64,000 nt of DNA from JACCTU01 sp963737405 (GTDB taxonomy: Bacteria > Actinomycetota > Thermoleophilia > Gaiellales > Gaiellaceae): contig CAVTSL010000006.1 in the NCBI GenBank assembly GCA_963737405.1, forward strand, positions 400,830 to 464,829, written 5' to 3'. The translations under genes were made by a program, and so were the position numbers. Under the pieces are notes generated by a model. It ran no database searches. It worked only from the letters and a program-made list of their open reading frames with translations, and was not told the origin of the DNA. Within the stretch, counting starts at the first letter, position 1. Each line of letters begins with the position of its first letter. Positions 16,715 through 25,459 of this stretch are shown in pieces.

Positions 16715-17664
16715 CGAAGACGCCCCCAGCCCCGGATCCGGCGCGTCCCCTCGAGTCGCGCCCGATCTTCCTCTCCTACCGCCGCGCGGATTCCGCGGCC
16801 ACGACCAGTCGGCTCTACGACGCGATGCGGGATCGGTTTGGGCCAGAGAGTGTGTTCATGGACTCGTCGTCGACGGCGTGGGGCGAGGAGTGGCAGAACG
16901 TGCTCGAGACCGCAGTCGCGGCGGCAGACTTCGTCGTCGTCGTCATCGGGAACGACTGGCTCTTCGCGCACGACAAGTGGGGTCGACGCCGGATCGATCA
17001 GCCAGACGACTGGGTCCGGCGCGAGCTCGAGGTCGCGCTCGAGCGACGGAAAACACTCCTACCGCTGCTCGTCGGCAAGGCGGAGATGCCACCGGCGGAC
17101 GCCCTGCCCGCCCAGCTCGCGGACCTCCCTGCACTACAGGCGCGCAGCGCGCGCGAGGAGACCTGGGAGCGAGACGTCGAGGAGCTGCTCGAGTTCCTCG
17201 CAGAACGCGTCGTCGCTGCGACCTCACCGCCCCTGCCACGCACGACGACCGGGGACGAGTTCCGCAGCGTCGCGGCGCGGTTCTACACCGCCGGCGTCGA
17301 CGACCGGATCGCGGCGGCCGCCGAGATAGCGGCGCTAGGGAGCCTGCTCGACCTGGACGCGGTACTCGAGTTCGCGGCCTCCCGCATGCCCGCCGAGCGC
17401 GTCGGCGCGGCGATCGCGCTCGCCGCCCACCTTCGGACGTCTGAGGCACCGCGTGGGGATCCGCGCGTGCAGTCGTCGCTCCGAGCGCTCCTGAACGACA
17501 CGCGCTCGCGCGTTCGCTACCGCGCGGCCGAGGTCCTACGAGGTTTCCCGGCCCTCGTTCCGGAATACGAACGCGACCTGGGATGGCTCGCGAGAAGCGA
17601 CACGAACCCGTACGTTCAAAGGATGGCAGGGCAAGCGTTGAGCCGCGCCGGCCTCCACGCCTGA
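16711..17664 (+). CDS. TIR domain protein with C-terminal HEAT-like repeats
   Basis: A 317-residue protein. Residues 18-150 are a TIR domain: PIFLSYRRADSA, then VFMDSS, then VVVVIGNDWL. A catalytic-type Glu sits in WVRRELEVAL (Glu105), as in NAD-cleaving bacterial TIR domains. Residues 185-315 are alpha-helical repeats (RVGAAIALAAHLR, RVRYRAAEVLRGFP) of HEAT type, likely for protein binding. The GTG start overlaps the peptidase stop. It ends one base before the convergent patatin gene. Bacterial TIR proteins commonly act in anti-phage defence by degrading NAD or making signals. A defence role is inferred from the domain and neighbours. Confidence 0.82.
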   Translation: MTKTPPAPDPARPLESRPIFLSYRRADSAATTSRLYDAMRDRFGPESVFMDSSSTAWGEEWQNVLETAVAAADFVVVVIGNDWLFAHDKWGRRRIDQPDDWVRRELEVALERRKTLLPLLVGKAEMPPADALPAQLADLPALQARSAREETWERDVEELLEFLAERVVAATSPPLPRTTTGDEFRSVAARFYTAGVDDRIAAAAEIAALGSLLDLDAVLEFAASRMPAERVGAAIALAAHLRTSEAPRGDPRVQSSLRALLNDTRSRVRYRAAEVLRGFPALVPEYERDLGWLARSDTNPYVQRMAGQALSRAGLHA

Positions 17665-17665
17665 T

Positions 17666-18673
17666 TCATGCGCCGCGGCCGCCGTCGGGAGTGAACCCTG
17701 CGAGGTCGTGATCGAAGTCGGCCCCTTCGCCGATCCTCCCACCGAGCGCCTCGAGGTCGGGGATGCGGTCGACCGAGTCCAGCTTCCGCAGCGAGCGCCG
17801 GAAGCCCTCGTCCGCGAAGCCCTGAGCCGCGAGTGCAGCGTCCGAGAGGTCAGCGTTGTACCGCGCGTACGTGAACAGGCTCTGGCCGCCGACACCGGCC
17901 GCGCCGACCCGGCTGCCGAACTCGCGGTCGACCTCCGCGCCGGCGCTCGTCCGGCCGAGCGAGCGGCACAGCATGTCCTGCACGGTCGACGCGCCGTTCA
18001 TGAAGACGGCCGACAGGTTCTTCGCGTTGAAGACGACGTTGACCTCGCGGGCGAGCAGGTTCGGGTGCACTGCGGCGGACGACCCGGTCCCGACGGAGAC
18101 GAGGAGGAGCCGGTCGGCGCCGGTCGGCCACTCCAGCCCGTACTCGGGGAGCGTCGCCATCAGGAACAGGATCAGCGCCGGGTTGTTGTACGGCGTGATC
18201 CCGCCGTCCTGGAACACGAAGGTGTTCGAGCCGATCTCGAGCTCCTGCGGTGGGAAGAACACCGGCGCAGCGGCGCTCGCGCGGACGAGCGGCGAGAGCG
18301 GCAGGTCGAGGTTCCGGTCGGGCGGCGTCTTGAGGTACCGGTCCGCGCGGTTGTACTTCGCCCGGGTGCAGTTGCTCACGGGCCACGGGGAGTCCGTTCC
18401 GGTGCTGTGGAGGACGAGGAGCAGGAGCGACCGAAGCTCGGGATCGCCCAGCGTCCGGTCGCCGCCGAAGAACGACTCGAGCTCCCGTGCGAGCGGCCCG
18501 TCGCGGTAGATCGATCGCAGTCGAAGCGGCAGGAGACGCTTCGAGAAGATCTTCCCGCCGAGGTTTCGGTACATCTCCTGCACGTCGCTCACCGGTCGTC
18601 CGAGCGCGAGCGCGGTCGCGATGATCGCTCCGGTGCTCGTTCCGGCGATGTAGTCGAAGTAGTCGGCGAGCAC
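17666..18673 (-). CDS. Patatin catalytic domain, C-terminal open frame of the frameshifted gene
   Basis: This 335-residue frame begins at a GTG (VLADYFDYIAGTSTGAI) just after the frameshift. It contains the nucleophile elbow GTSTG (Ser13 of this fragment) and the catalytic Asp in FQDGGITPYNNPA. It lacks the DGGGIRG oxyanion loop, which is left in the other frame, so the fragment alone should be inactive. The closest recognisable relatives are bacterial CapV-like patatins, which degrade membrane phospholipids when activated. No ribosome binding site is evident for the GTG. Confidence 0.72.
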   Translation of the reverse strand: MLADYFDYIAGTSTGAIIATALALGRPVSDVQEMYRNLGGKIFSKRLLPLRLRSIYRDGPLARELESFFGGDRTLGDPELRSLLLLVLHSTGTDSPWPVSNCTRAKYNRADRYLKTPPDRNLDLPLSPLVRASAAAPVFFPPQELEIGSNTFVFQDGGITPYNNPALILFLMATLPEYGLEWPTGADRLLLVSVGTGSSAAVHPNLLAREVNVVFNAKNLSAVFMNGASTVQDMLCRSLGRTSAGAEVDREFGSRVGAAGVGGQSLFTYARYNADLSDAALAAQGFADEGFRRSLRKLDSVDRIPDLEALGGRIGEGADFDHDLAGFTPDGGRGA

Positions 18674-19358
18674 GAGGTCGTCGCCGTGGCGCTCGCCGCA
18701 GGTGCTCCTCGAGCGAGCGAAGGATCGCGAGCGTCAGCACGCCCCTGATCCCCCCGCCGTCGAGCGCGAGCAGCCGCTTCGGGCCGTCCGCGGCCTGTCG
18801 CGCCTCGTAGGCGCGCGGCGTCGGGTCGATCACGCGCACGTTCGGATCGGGGCCGCTCAGACCGAGCAGGTCGACGAAGTCGCGTGTCCCGCCCGGCCCG
18901 TCGCCCTCCTTCCCGTTCCAGACGAGGATCGCGTGCGGCTCGGAGTCGTCGAGCGAGCGCGCGGTCTCGACGATCCAGCGGTTCGTCTTCGCATAGAGCT
19001 CGTCGCCCGACGGCGGTTCGGGGAGGATGCGCACGTCCGCCCGGTCGAGCAGCGACCTGAAGCGGCCGGTCCAGTCGGGGTCGCGGCCCGTGACCGAGCT
19101 GCGCTCGAACTCGTCGGGCGGAAGCGCGAGGCAGATGACGGCGCGGGCTCCGCGTGCGAGGCACTCCTCCGCGACGATGATGTCGGTGCCGTTCGCTCCG
19201 CCCGTGACGACGGTCGTGTCCGAGCCGACGTCCCACGTGGCGAGCGCGTCGCGGACCTCGCTCGTGACGCGCGGGACCTGGTCGGGCGGGAAGCGGACCT
19301 CGCCACGGTCGGCCGCATCGACCATGTGACCGCTCCCGACGACGATGCGTGCGCTCAT
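17666..19358 (-). pseudogene. SLOG-like domain fused to patatin phospholipase, disrupted by a one-base frameshift
   Basis: Read as one gene, this would encode about 563 residues. Residues 1-185 form a Rossmann-like nucleotide-sensing domain (VVTGGANGTDIIVAEECLARGA), which I assign loosely to the SLOG/LOG class. A patatin starts at about residue 193 with RLLALDGGGIRG. After SLEEHL (codon ending at 18699) the frame breaks: skipping one base resumes GERHGDDLVLADYFDYIAGTSTG in the next frame. The length, 1693 bases, is one more than a multiple of three. The ATG overlaps the upstream stop as ATGA. Catalytic elements (DGGG, GTSTG, QDGG) are all present, so this is either a recent lesion or an assembly error. 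Confidence 0.7.
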
Positions 19359-20695
19359 CCGGGGAGCTCCTGCCTGAGACCGTCGAGGATGCCGTCCAGC
19401 TCGCGCCGAAGGTCGTCGTCGGGCTGGCTCGCGAGGTCGCTCTCGAGGTCGACGATCGTCGACTGCAGCTTCCACGTCCCCGCGCCGTCGCGCCGTACGT
19501 CCTTCAGCAGGCGGCGTGCCCCCTCGACGTCACGACGCTCGAACGCACACCCGAGGAGCGTCGGGCGTGCCCACTCGTCGGCGATCCCGAGCTCGATCAC
19601 GCGGTTGCACGCGCGCATCGTGACGAGCTGCGTCTCGGCAGCCTGCTCGTCGTCGCCGGGGTCACCGCGGTCGCGATACAGGCGCGCCAGGTTCGACGCG
19701 TTGTAGTAGCTGTTCAGGTCGAGCAGCATCCCCTGCTCGTACGCGTCGATCGCGAGCTCCAGGTAGCGACTGCGGTCCGCCTCCGTCGTCGCGTTCCGGT
19801 AGAGCTCCTTGTAGCGGCCGCCGAGGAGGCCGAGGCGCTCCGGCGTTCGGCCCTGCGTCTGGATCAGCTCCTCGAGCCTGCCGGCAGCCTCGGCGGGATC
19901 GCCGGACTTCGCGAGCGCGAGCGCCCGCTGCTCGAGCACGAGCGGGTGACGCGCGATGTTCGGCGGGAGCGACTCGATGTAGTCGAGCGTCTCCTTCCAG
20001 CCGACCAGGTCGCGAAGCAGGCCGAGGATCTCGATCACGACCGACTCCTGGATCGCGCTCTTCCGGCCGTGGCGCTCGAAGACCTCGAGCGCCCTCGCAC
20101 GCTTCTCACCGGCCGGTGCGATCCGCGCCGCACGCACGTCGGCGTTGAACGCCGAGAGCTGCGCGACCTGCTCCCTGAACGCCGACGCGCGCGAAGGCGA
20201 CGTGTCCGGAAACCCCTCGACTGCATCGAACACCGGTGAGGACCCGTCGATCAGCGGTCCGAGCCCCTCGCCGAGCACCGGCTTCGCGGCCGCCACGGCC
20301 TGCTCGCCGATCGTTCCGTCCGGGAGCGGGAACCGCAGCTGCCGGATCTGCCCGAGGTCGAACACCGGCTTCGCCCAGTCGGCGGCGATCAGCACGCAGC
20401 CGACGCGCTTCGCCGCGTGCCGCACGCCGATCTCGTAGTAGACGTTCGCGTTCGGAAGCGAGACGTCCGCGACGACGAGGTCTGCGAGCGCGAGCCGCTG
20501 GATCATCTCCGAGATGATCAGCGCGCCCACGTCGCGGTCCGCACGCACGGCCTCGTAGCCCATCTCGGTCAGCACCGGCCGATAGACGCGGTACCAGAGC
20601 GCGTCGAAGTCGATCTCCGTCGGCACGTCGGGCTCCGACCGACCCGTCGGCTTCTTGTCGAACGGCATGACGACGAACGCGATCGGCGCGGGCAT
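19355..20695 (-). CDS. Nucleoside-deoxyribosyltransferase-like plus TPR (TRAFs-binding-like) protein
   Basis: A 446-residue protein. Residues 1-130 resemble a nucleoside 2-deoxyribosyltransferase-type Rossmann domain: FVVMPFDKK at the start, then LVVADVSLPNANVYYEIGVRHA near 92-113. The remainder is helical repeat sequence (SYYNASNLARLYRDRGD) like the TRAFs-binding/DUF4071 proteins. Such proteins are found beside TIR, SLOG and patatin genes in predicted conflict systems. It overlaps the SLOG-patatin start by ATGA, so the two are co-translated. A role as nucleotide-processing sensor or scaffold for the patatin effector is inference. Confidence 0.75.
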   Translation of the reverse strand: MPAPIAFVVMPFDKKPTGRSEPDVPTEIDFDALWYRVYRPVLTEMGYEAVRADRDVGALIISEMIQRLALADLVVADVSLPNANVYYEIGVRHAAKRVGCVLIAADWAKPVFDLGQIRQLRFPLPDGTIGEQAVAAAKPVLGEGLGPLIDGSSPVFDAVEGFPDTSPSRASAFREQVAQLSAFNADVRAARIAPAGEKRARALEVFERHGRKSAIQESVVIEILGLLRDLVGWKETLDYIESLPPNIARHPLVLEQRALALAKSGDPAEAAGRLEELIQTQGRTPERLGLLGGRYKELYRNATTEADRSRYLELAIDAYEQGMLLDLNSYYNASNLARLYRDRGDPGDDEQAAETQLVTMRACNRVIELGIADEWARPTLLGCAFERRDVEGARRLLKDVRRDGAGTWKLQSTIVDLESDLASQPDDDLRRELDGILDGLRQELPG

Positions 20696-20775
20696 ACGGC
20701 GGCTCCCGCGCGGACTCTACGCCTCGCGCCGCGGATGCCGTAGGCTCGTCAGGCTGCCGCGGCACCGACGTCTTC

Positions 20776-21825
20776 ATGGAGGCGCGCATCGCCGGAAACC
20801 AGGATCTCGCCGAGAAGTACGCGCCGATCGTCGTGCTGCACGCGGAGGAGAAGCTCCGCCCGGCGCCCGCCGGCTGGTTCGTCGAGCACAGCTCCCTGCG
20901 CTGGGGCACCGGTCGCGGCCTCGCCGGCTCTCGCGTCTCGGAGGGAGCCGTGGATCCGAGCCGGCTCGGCGCCGCGAGCCCGGATCCCTACACGCATCGC
21001 GGGTACCAGGCGAGCGCGTTCACCCGTCCCCTCGACGACAACCGCGCGCGTCCGGCCGACCTCCCGCCCGAGCAGGGGTTCTTCCTCCGGCTGAGCGAGG
21101 AGAAGTTCGCGCGCGGCCGCGACAGCCCGTCGCGAACGTACTGGGACTACGACGAAGCGACCCGCGGGCTCACCTACTGGCTCTTCTACCCGGGGAGCGC
21201 GCCGCCGCTCGGGATCCTCCGTGCCGGCGAGCAGCTCGAGGGGCCCGAGACCGAGGCCGTGCCGGAGGAGCTCGAGGCGGCCGACGCCGCGGCGAAGCTC
21301 GAGGAGTTCCAGCGTGCGTACCCCGGTCTGGCACGGGAGGCCGAGCCCGGCGAAGAGGGGCTCGGCGGCGACGTGCTCCAGCGGCTCCGGGTCGTCTCGG
21401 AGGGCGTCCGTGCGCTCCTTCGCGACGACAACGTCCTGCACGAAGGCGACTGGGAGCGGATCACGGTCTACCTCGACGAGCACGATCCCGAAGGCGCGCT
21501 GCCCGCCTCCGTCGCCTTCTACCGCCACTCGACCAACACGTTCAGACCGTGGTCGAAGGTCGAGAAGGAGGGCACGCACCCCGTCGCGTACTGCGCGATC
21601 GGAAGCCACGCCTCGCTGCCGTCGTGGGACTTCGGATACATCGACGTCGGCGACCGCGACGGCCCGCGCTGGGAGACGTACGAGGACCTCACGCACATCG
21701 TCGACGAGCCGTGGTACGGCTTCGGCGGCGCGTGGGGCCGCCTCGGCAAGGTGCGCGACTCGACGGGCCCGCTCGGGCCCGGCGCGCACTGGAAGCACCC
21801 GGCTCCACGGCCGGCGATCGGCTGA
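20776..21825 (+). CDS. Vps62-like protein, soluble form
   Basis: A 349-residue protein without signal peptide or membrane helix. It has YWLFYPGSAPP, HEGDWERITVYLD and CAIGSHASLPSW, the same landmark pattern (aromatic YW, DWE, GSHASLP) seen in the membrane-anchored relative at 12588-14123. The middle is acidic and helical (EELEAADAAAKLEEFQRA). It is divergent from the TPR gene across an 80-base gap. Function is unknown. Two members flanking the TIR/patatin genes make a functional link worth testing. Confidence 0.7.
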   Translation: MEARIAGNQDLAEKYAPIVVLHAEEKLRPAPAGWFVEHSSLRWGTGRGLAGSRVSEGAVDPSRLGAASPDPYTHRGYQASAFTRPLDDNRARPADLPPEQGFFLRLSEEKFARGRDSPSRTYWDYDEATRGLTYWLFYPGSAPPLGILRAGEQLEGPETEAVPEELEAADAAAKLEEFQRAYPGLAREAEPGEEGLGGDVLQRLRVVSEGVRALLRDDNVLHEGDWERITVYLDEHDPEGALPASVAFYRHSTNTFRPWSKVEKEGTHPVAYCAIGSHASLPSWDFGYIDVGDRDGPRWETYEDLTHIVDEPWYGFGGAWGRLGKVRDSTGPLGPGAHWKHPAPRPAIG

Positions 21826-21879
21826 ACCGCGCTCGACGAGAGTTTGAGACCCTCCGGACCCGAAAGGTAGTCATCACCC

Positions 21880-22914
21880 ATGCGCGCGACTGTCATGTAC
21901 GGCGCCGGCGACGTTCGAGTCGAGACCGTCCCCGACGCCCGCCTCGTCGAGCCGACCGACGCCCTCGTCGTCGTCACACGCGCCGCGATCTGCGGCAGCG
22001 ATCTCTGGCCGTACCGGTCGATGGAACCGAGCGAAACGGGCCGGCGCATGGGCCACGAGTTCATCGGCGTCGTCGACGCGGTCGGCGATGAGGTCCGCAC
22101 CGTCAAGGCCGGCGACGTCGTCGTCGCGCCGTTCGTGTGGTCCGACGGCACCTGCGTCTTCTGCCTCGACGGGCTGCACACCTCGTGCCTCCACGGCGGC
22201 CGGTACGGCTTCGACGGCGTCGACGGAGGGCAGGGCGAGGCGGTTCGCGTCCGCCAGGCGGACGGGACGCTCGTCCCGCTTCCGGTCGACCGGGACGACG
22301 CGCTGATGCCGTCGCTGCTCACGCTCTCGGACGTGATGTCGACCGGCCATCACGCAGCCCTCGCCGGCGCCGCCGGCCCGGGCAAGACCGTGGCCGTCGT
22401 CGGCGACGGTGCCGTCGGCTTGTGCAGCGTGATCGCCGCCCGGCGCCTCGGCGCCGAGCAGGTCATCCTGCTCGGCCGCCATCCCGATCGAATCGCGATC
22501 GCGCAGGAGTTCGGCGCGACGGACGTCGTGAGCGAGCGAGGCGACGAGGCGGTCGAGCGCGTGCGCGAGCTCACCGACGGGCTCGGCGCCCACTCCGTGC
22601 TCGAGTGTGTCGGCTACGAGCAGTCGACCGTGACGGCGCTCGGCATCGTCCGATCCGGTGGCGCGGTCGGACGCGTCGGCGTGCCGCAGGAGGAGGCGAT
22701 CCCCGCAGCGCAGTCGACCTTCTTCGGCAACGTGACCATCTCCGGCGGTCCTGCTCCGGCGCGCGCCTACATCGAGGAGCTGCTGCCGGACGTCCTCGAA
22801 GGCCGGATCGAGCCCGGCCGCGTCTTCGACCGCGTCGGCGGCCTCGACGAGGTGCCCGACGGCTACCGCGCGATGAACGACCGGGAATCGATCAAGGTCA
22901 TGGTGAAGCCCTGA
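21880..22914 (+). CDS. Zinc-dependent alcohol dehydrogenase (MDR family)
   Basis: A 344-residue medium-chain dehydrogenase. The catalytic zinc site is visible as AAICGSDLWPY and GHEFIGVVDAVG. The structural-zinc loop is reduced: only CVFC and a later Cys are seen where four Cys are usual. The NAD(P) fold is VAVVGDGAVGLCSV near 168-181. It oxidises alcohols or reduces aldehydes with NAD(P). The ATG follows CGAAAGG. It stands alone between Vps62-like and convergent ppc, so its physiological substrate cannot be read from context. Confidence 0.87.
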   Translation: MRATVMYGAGDVRVETVPDARLVEPTDALVVVTRAAICGSDLWPYRSMEPSETGRRMGHEFIGVVDAVGDEVRTVKAGDVVVAPFVWSDGTCVFCLDGLHTSCLHGGRYGFDGVDGGQGEAVRVRQADGTLVPLPVDRDDALMPSLLTLSDVMSTGHHAALAGAAGPGKTVAVVGDGAVGLCSVIAARRLGAEQVILLGRHPDRIAIAQEFGATDVVSERGDEAVERVRELTDGLGAHSVLECVGYEQSTVTALGIVRSGGAVGRVGVPQEEAIPAAQSTFFGNVTISGGPAPARAYIEELLPDVLEGRIEPGRVFDRVGGLDEVPDGYRAMNDRESIKVMVKP

Positions 22915-22957
22915 GCGCGTGGACGAGCGACGAGCTCGGATCTGATCGCGTGCCGCG

Positions 22958-25420
22958 TCAGCCGGTGTTGCGGAGCCCCGCGGCGATCCCGGCGATCGAA
23001 CGGAGGAGCGGGCCGCGAACCTCGGCTCGCTCCTCCTCGCTCACGGCGCCGCGGTAGCGGCCAAGTAGCTCGACCTGGATCGCGTTCATCGGGTCGACGT
23101 ACGGGTTGCGCAGGCGCACGGAACGCTGCAGCACCGGGTGGCGGTCGAGCAGCTCTCCTCCCTCGACGATCTCGAGCACGGCCTCCGCGGTCCGCGCGTG
23201 CTCGGCCGCGATCGGCCTCCAGAGCCGGTCGTCCGGGACAAGCGCGAGGTACTCCGCGGCGATCTCCATGCTCGATTTCGCGAGCGTCATCTCGAGGTTC
23301 TCGACGAGCGTGCGGAAGAACGGCCACTCGCGGTAGAGCCGCCGGAGCTCGGAGACCTCCGCGGCCGCGAAGGCGGTGCCGGCGCCGTACCACGCGGGGA
23401 GCAGACATCGATTCTGGGTCCACGCGAACACCCACGGGATCGCGCGTAGCGACCTCAGGTCGCCGGCAGTGCCCGGCCGGGCCGCCGGACGCGATCCGAT
23501 CTGCAGCAGCGTCAGCTCGTCCACCGGGGTGAAGACGCGGAAGAACGGCTCGAAGCCGGCGTCCTCCCAGACGAGCGAGCGGTACGCCGACTCGGCGAGA
23601 TCCGAGAGCCGCGCGATCGCCTCGCGCGCGCCCTCCGGCGGCTCGGTGCGCGCGACGTCCGGGAAGGCCGAGAGCAGCGTCGCGGCGAGCGCCGCCTCGA
23701 GGTTGCGATGGGCGAGGCCGGGCACGCCGTACTTGAACGCGATCGTCTCGCCCTGCTCCGTCAGCTTGAGCCGGCCGGGCGGGTGCCCGGGCGGCTGCGA
23801 GAGGATCGCGGAGTACGTCGGCCCCCCGCCGCGCCCGGCGCTCCCGCCGCGGCCGTGGAAGATCGTCAGATCGAGGTCGCGCTCGGCCGCGACGGCCGAG
23901 AGCGCCTCGAGCGCGCGGTGGATCTCCCACTGGGCGGTGAGGAACCCGCCGTCCTTGCCGGAATCGGAGTAGCCGACCATCACCTCGAGCCCGCCGTGGT
24001 CGCGAACCCGCTCCGCCAGGCGGCCGTCGTCGAGCAGCTCCTCGACCACGCGCGGCGCCGAGCGAAGCGACTCGATCGATTCGAAGAGCGGCACGAGCGA
24101 GAGCGGCTCGTCCGTGAGGTCGAGCGCGCCGAGCACGTCCTGCGCGGACGACGTGCCCGAGACGATCAGCGTGTCGAGCGCCCGCGGGCCGTGCAGCCGC
24201 CGGACGCGGCCCGCTGCTGCGAGCGTCTTGCGGACGCGCTCGTCCCGCGCCGCGATGTCGCTCGCGTGCACGCGGACGTCGAGCTTGGCCAGGTGGAAGC
24301 CGAAGACCTCGACGCGCGTTCGCAGGTCTGCGAGCCGGCCGTCCGCGATCCGCGAGCCGCGGTTCGCGCGCAGGCTCCGATCGATCACGTCGAGGTCGTC
24401 CAGCAGCGCCCCCGGCGAGGCGTAGCCGTCGTTGCCGAGCCGCCACCAGACGAAGGAGAGCTTGCGCCGGTACGGCTCGCCCTCGTTCTGCGTGCCGATC
24501 GCGGTTGCGTAGTCGGTGAGCTCGCGCTCGTCGCGCGCGATCGACCCGGCGAGCTCGTCGCTGATCCTCGTCAGCGAGCTCGACAGGCCGAGTGCGGCCG
24601 CGAGCGCGCGCACCTCGGAGCGGTAGCGCTCGAGCACGAGCGCGCGTGCGCGTTCGAGCGCCTCCTCGACGGTGTCCGGGCCCGTGGCCGGGTTCCCGTC
24701 GAGATCGCCGCCGATCCAGCTGCCGAAGCTGAGCGGCAGCGATGCGTCGGGGAGGCGCTCGCGGTACTCGGCGACGAGCCTCGGCGCGACGTCGAGCAAG
24801 CTCTGCTCGAAGAACCAGTGTCCCTGCCGGATCTCGTCGCGCACGCGCGGCCGCTGCACGCGCACCTCGTCCGTCAGCCAGAGCGCCGTCACCTCCTCGG
24901 CGATCGCGTCCGTCAGCTGGCGACGCCGGCGCACGGACAGGTCGGTCGCGTCGAGCTCGGTCAGGTAGCCGGCGATCCGCAAGTGGGCCGCCAGGTGCGT
25001 GCGCCTCGTCGCCTCGGTCGGGTGCGCCGTCAGGACGAGCTCGAGCGAGATCTCCGGCCTCGCCTCCTCGACGCCGGACGCGCTCAGCTGCGCGAACGCC
25101 GCCTCGAGCGACTCGCGCGGCGTCCGCTCCTCTCGCTCGTACTGTCGCCGCCGGCGCACGCGATGGTGCTGCTCGGCGATGTTCGCGAGCTGGAAGTACA
25201 TCGCGAACGCGCGCAGCACCTTGCCCTGGCGTTCGAGGTCGAGCCCGCGAACCGCGTCGCGCAGCTCCTCCCGGGGCGCGCCCTCCCTCGCGGCCCGGGA
25301 GAGGGCGCGGATCCGCTCCTCGTCGGCGAAGAGCGCCTCGCCCTCCTGCTCGACGAGGACACGGCCGAGGATGTCGCCCAGCAGGCGGACGTTCGCGCGC
25401 AGCGGCGCCTCGGCGTTCAC
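22958..25420 (-). CDS. ppc: Phosphoenolpyruvate carboxylase
   Basis: An 820-residue enzyme that carboxylates PEP to oxaloacetate, refilling the TCA cycle. Diagnostic motifs are VLTAHPTEATRRT with the catalytic His, FHGRGGSAGRGGGPT, the bicarbonate-site stretch GYSDSGKDGG, and the conserved C-terminus GLRNTG. It is somewhat shorter than the roughly 880-residue E. coli enzyme but keeps all core blocks. The ATG start (MNAEAPLRANVRLLG) matches the family opening. It is downstream of the rhomboid gene on the other side of a convergent boundary with the dehydrogenase. Confidence 0.96.
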   Translation of the reverse strand: MNAEAPLRANVRLLGDILGRVLVEQEGEALFADEERIRALSRAAREGAPREELRDAVRGLDLERQGKVLRAFAMYFQLANIAEQHHRVRRRRQYEREERTPRESLEAAFAQLSASGVEEARPEISLELVLTAHPTEATRRTHLAAHLRIAGYLTELDATDLSVRRRRQLTDAIAEEVTALWLTDEVRVQRPRVRDEIRQGHWFFEQSLLDVAPRLVAEYRERLPDASLPLSFGSWIGGDLDGNPATGPDTVEEALERARALVLERYRSEVRALAAALGLSSSLTRISDELAGSIARDERELTDYATAIGTQNEGEPYRRKLSFVWWRLGNDGYASPGALLDDLDVIDRSLRANRGSRIADGRLADLRTRVEVFGFHLAKLDVRVHASDIAARDERVRKTLAAAGRVRRLHGPRALDTLIVSGTSSAQDVLGALDLTDEPLSLVPLFESIESLRSAPRVVEELLDDGRLAERVRDHGGLEVMVGYSDSGKDGGFLTAQWEIHRALEALSAVAAERDLDLTIFHGRGGSAGRGGGPTYSAILSQPPGHPPGRLKLTEQGETIAFKYGVPGLAHRNLEAALAATLLSAFPDVARTEPPEGAREAIARLSDLAESAYRSLVWEDAGFEPFFRVFTPVDELTLLQIGSRPAARPGTAGDLRSLRAIPWVFAWTQNRCLLPAWYGAGTAFAAAEVSELRRLYREWPFFRTLVENLEMTLAKSSMEIAAEYLALVPDDRLWRPIAAEHARTAEAVLEIVEGGELLDRHPVLQRSVRLRNPYVDPMNAIQVELLGRYRGAVSEEERAEVRGPLLRSIAGIAAGLRNTG

Positions 25421-25459
25421 GCCGGCAGACGGTAGCGCGCGTGCCGCCCGAGAACTTGG

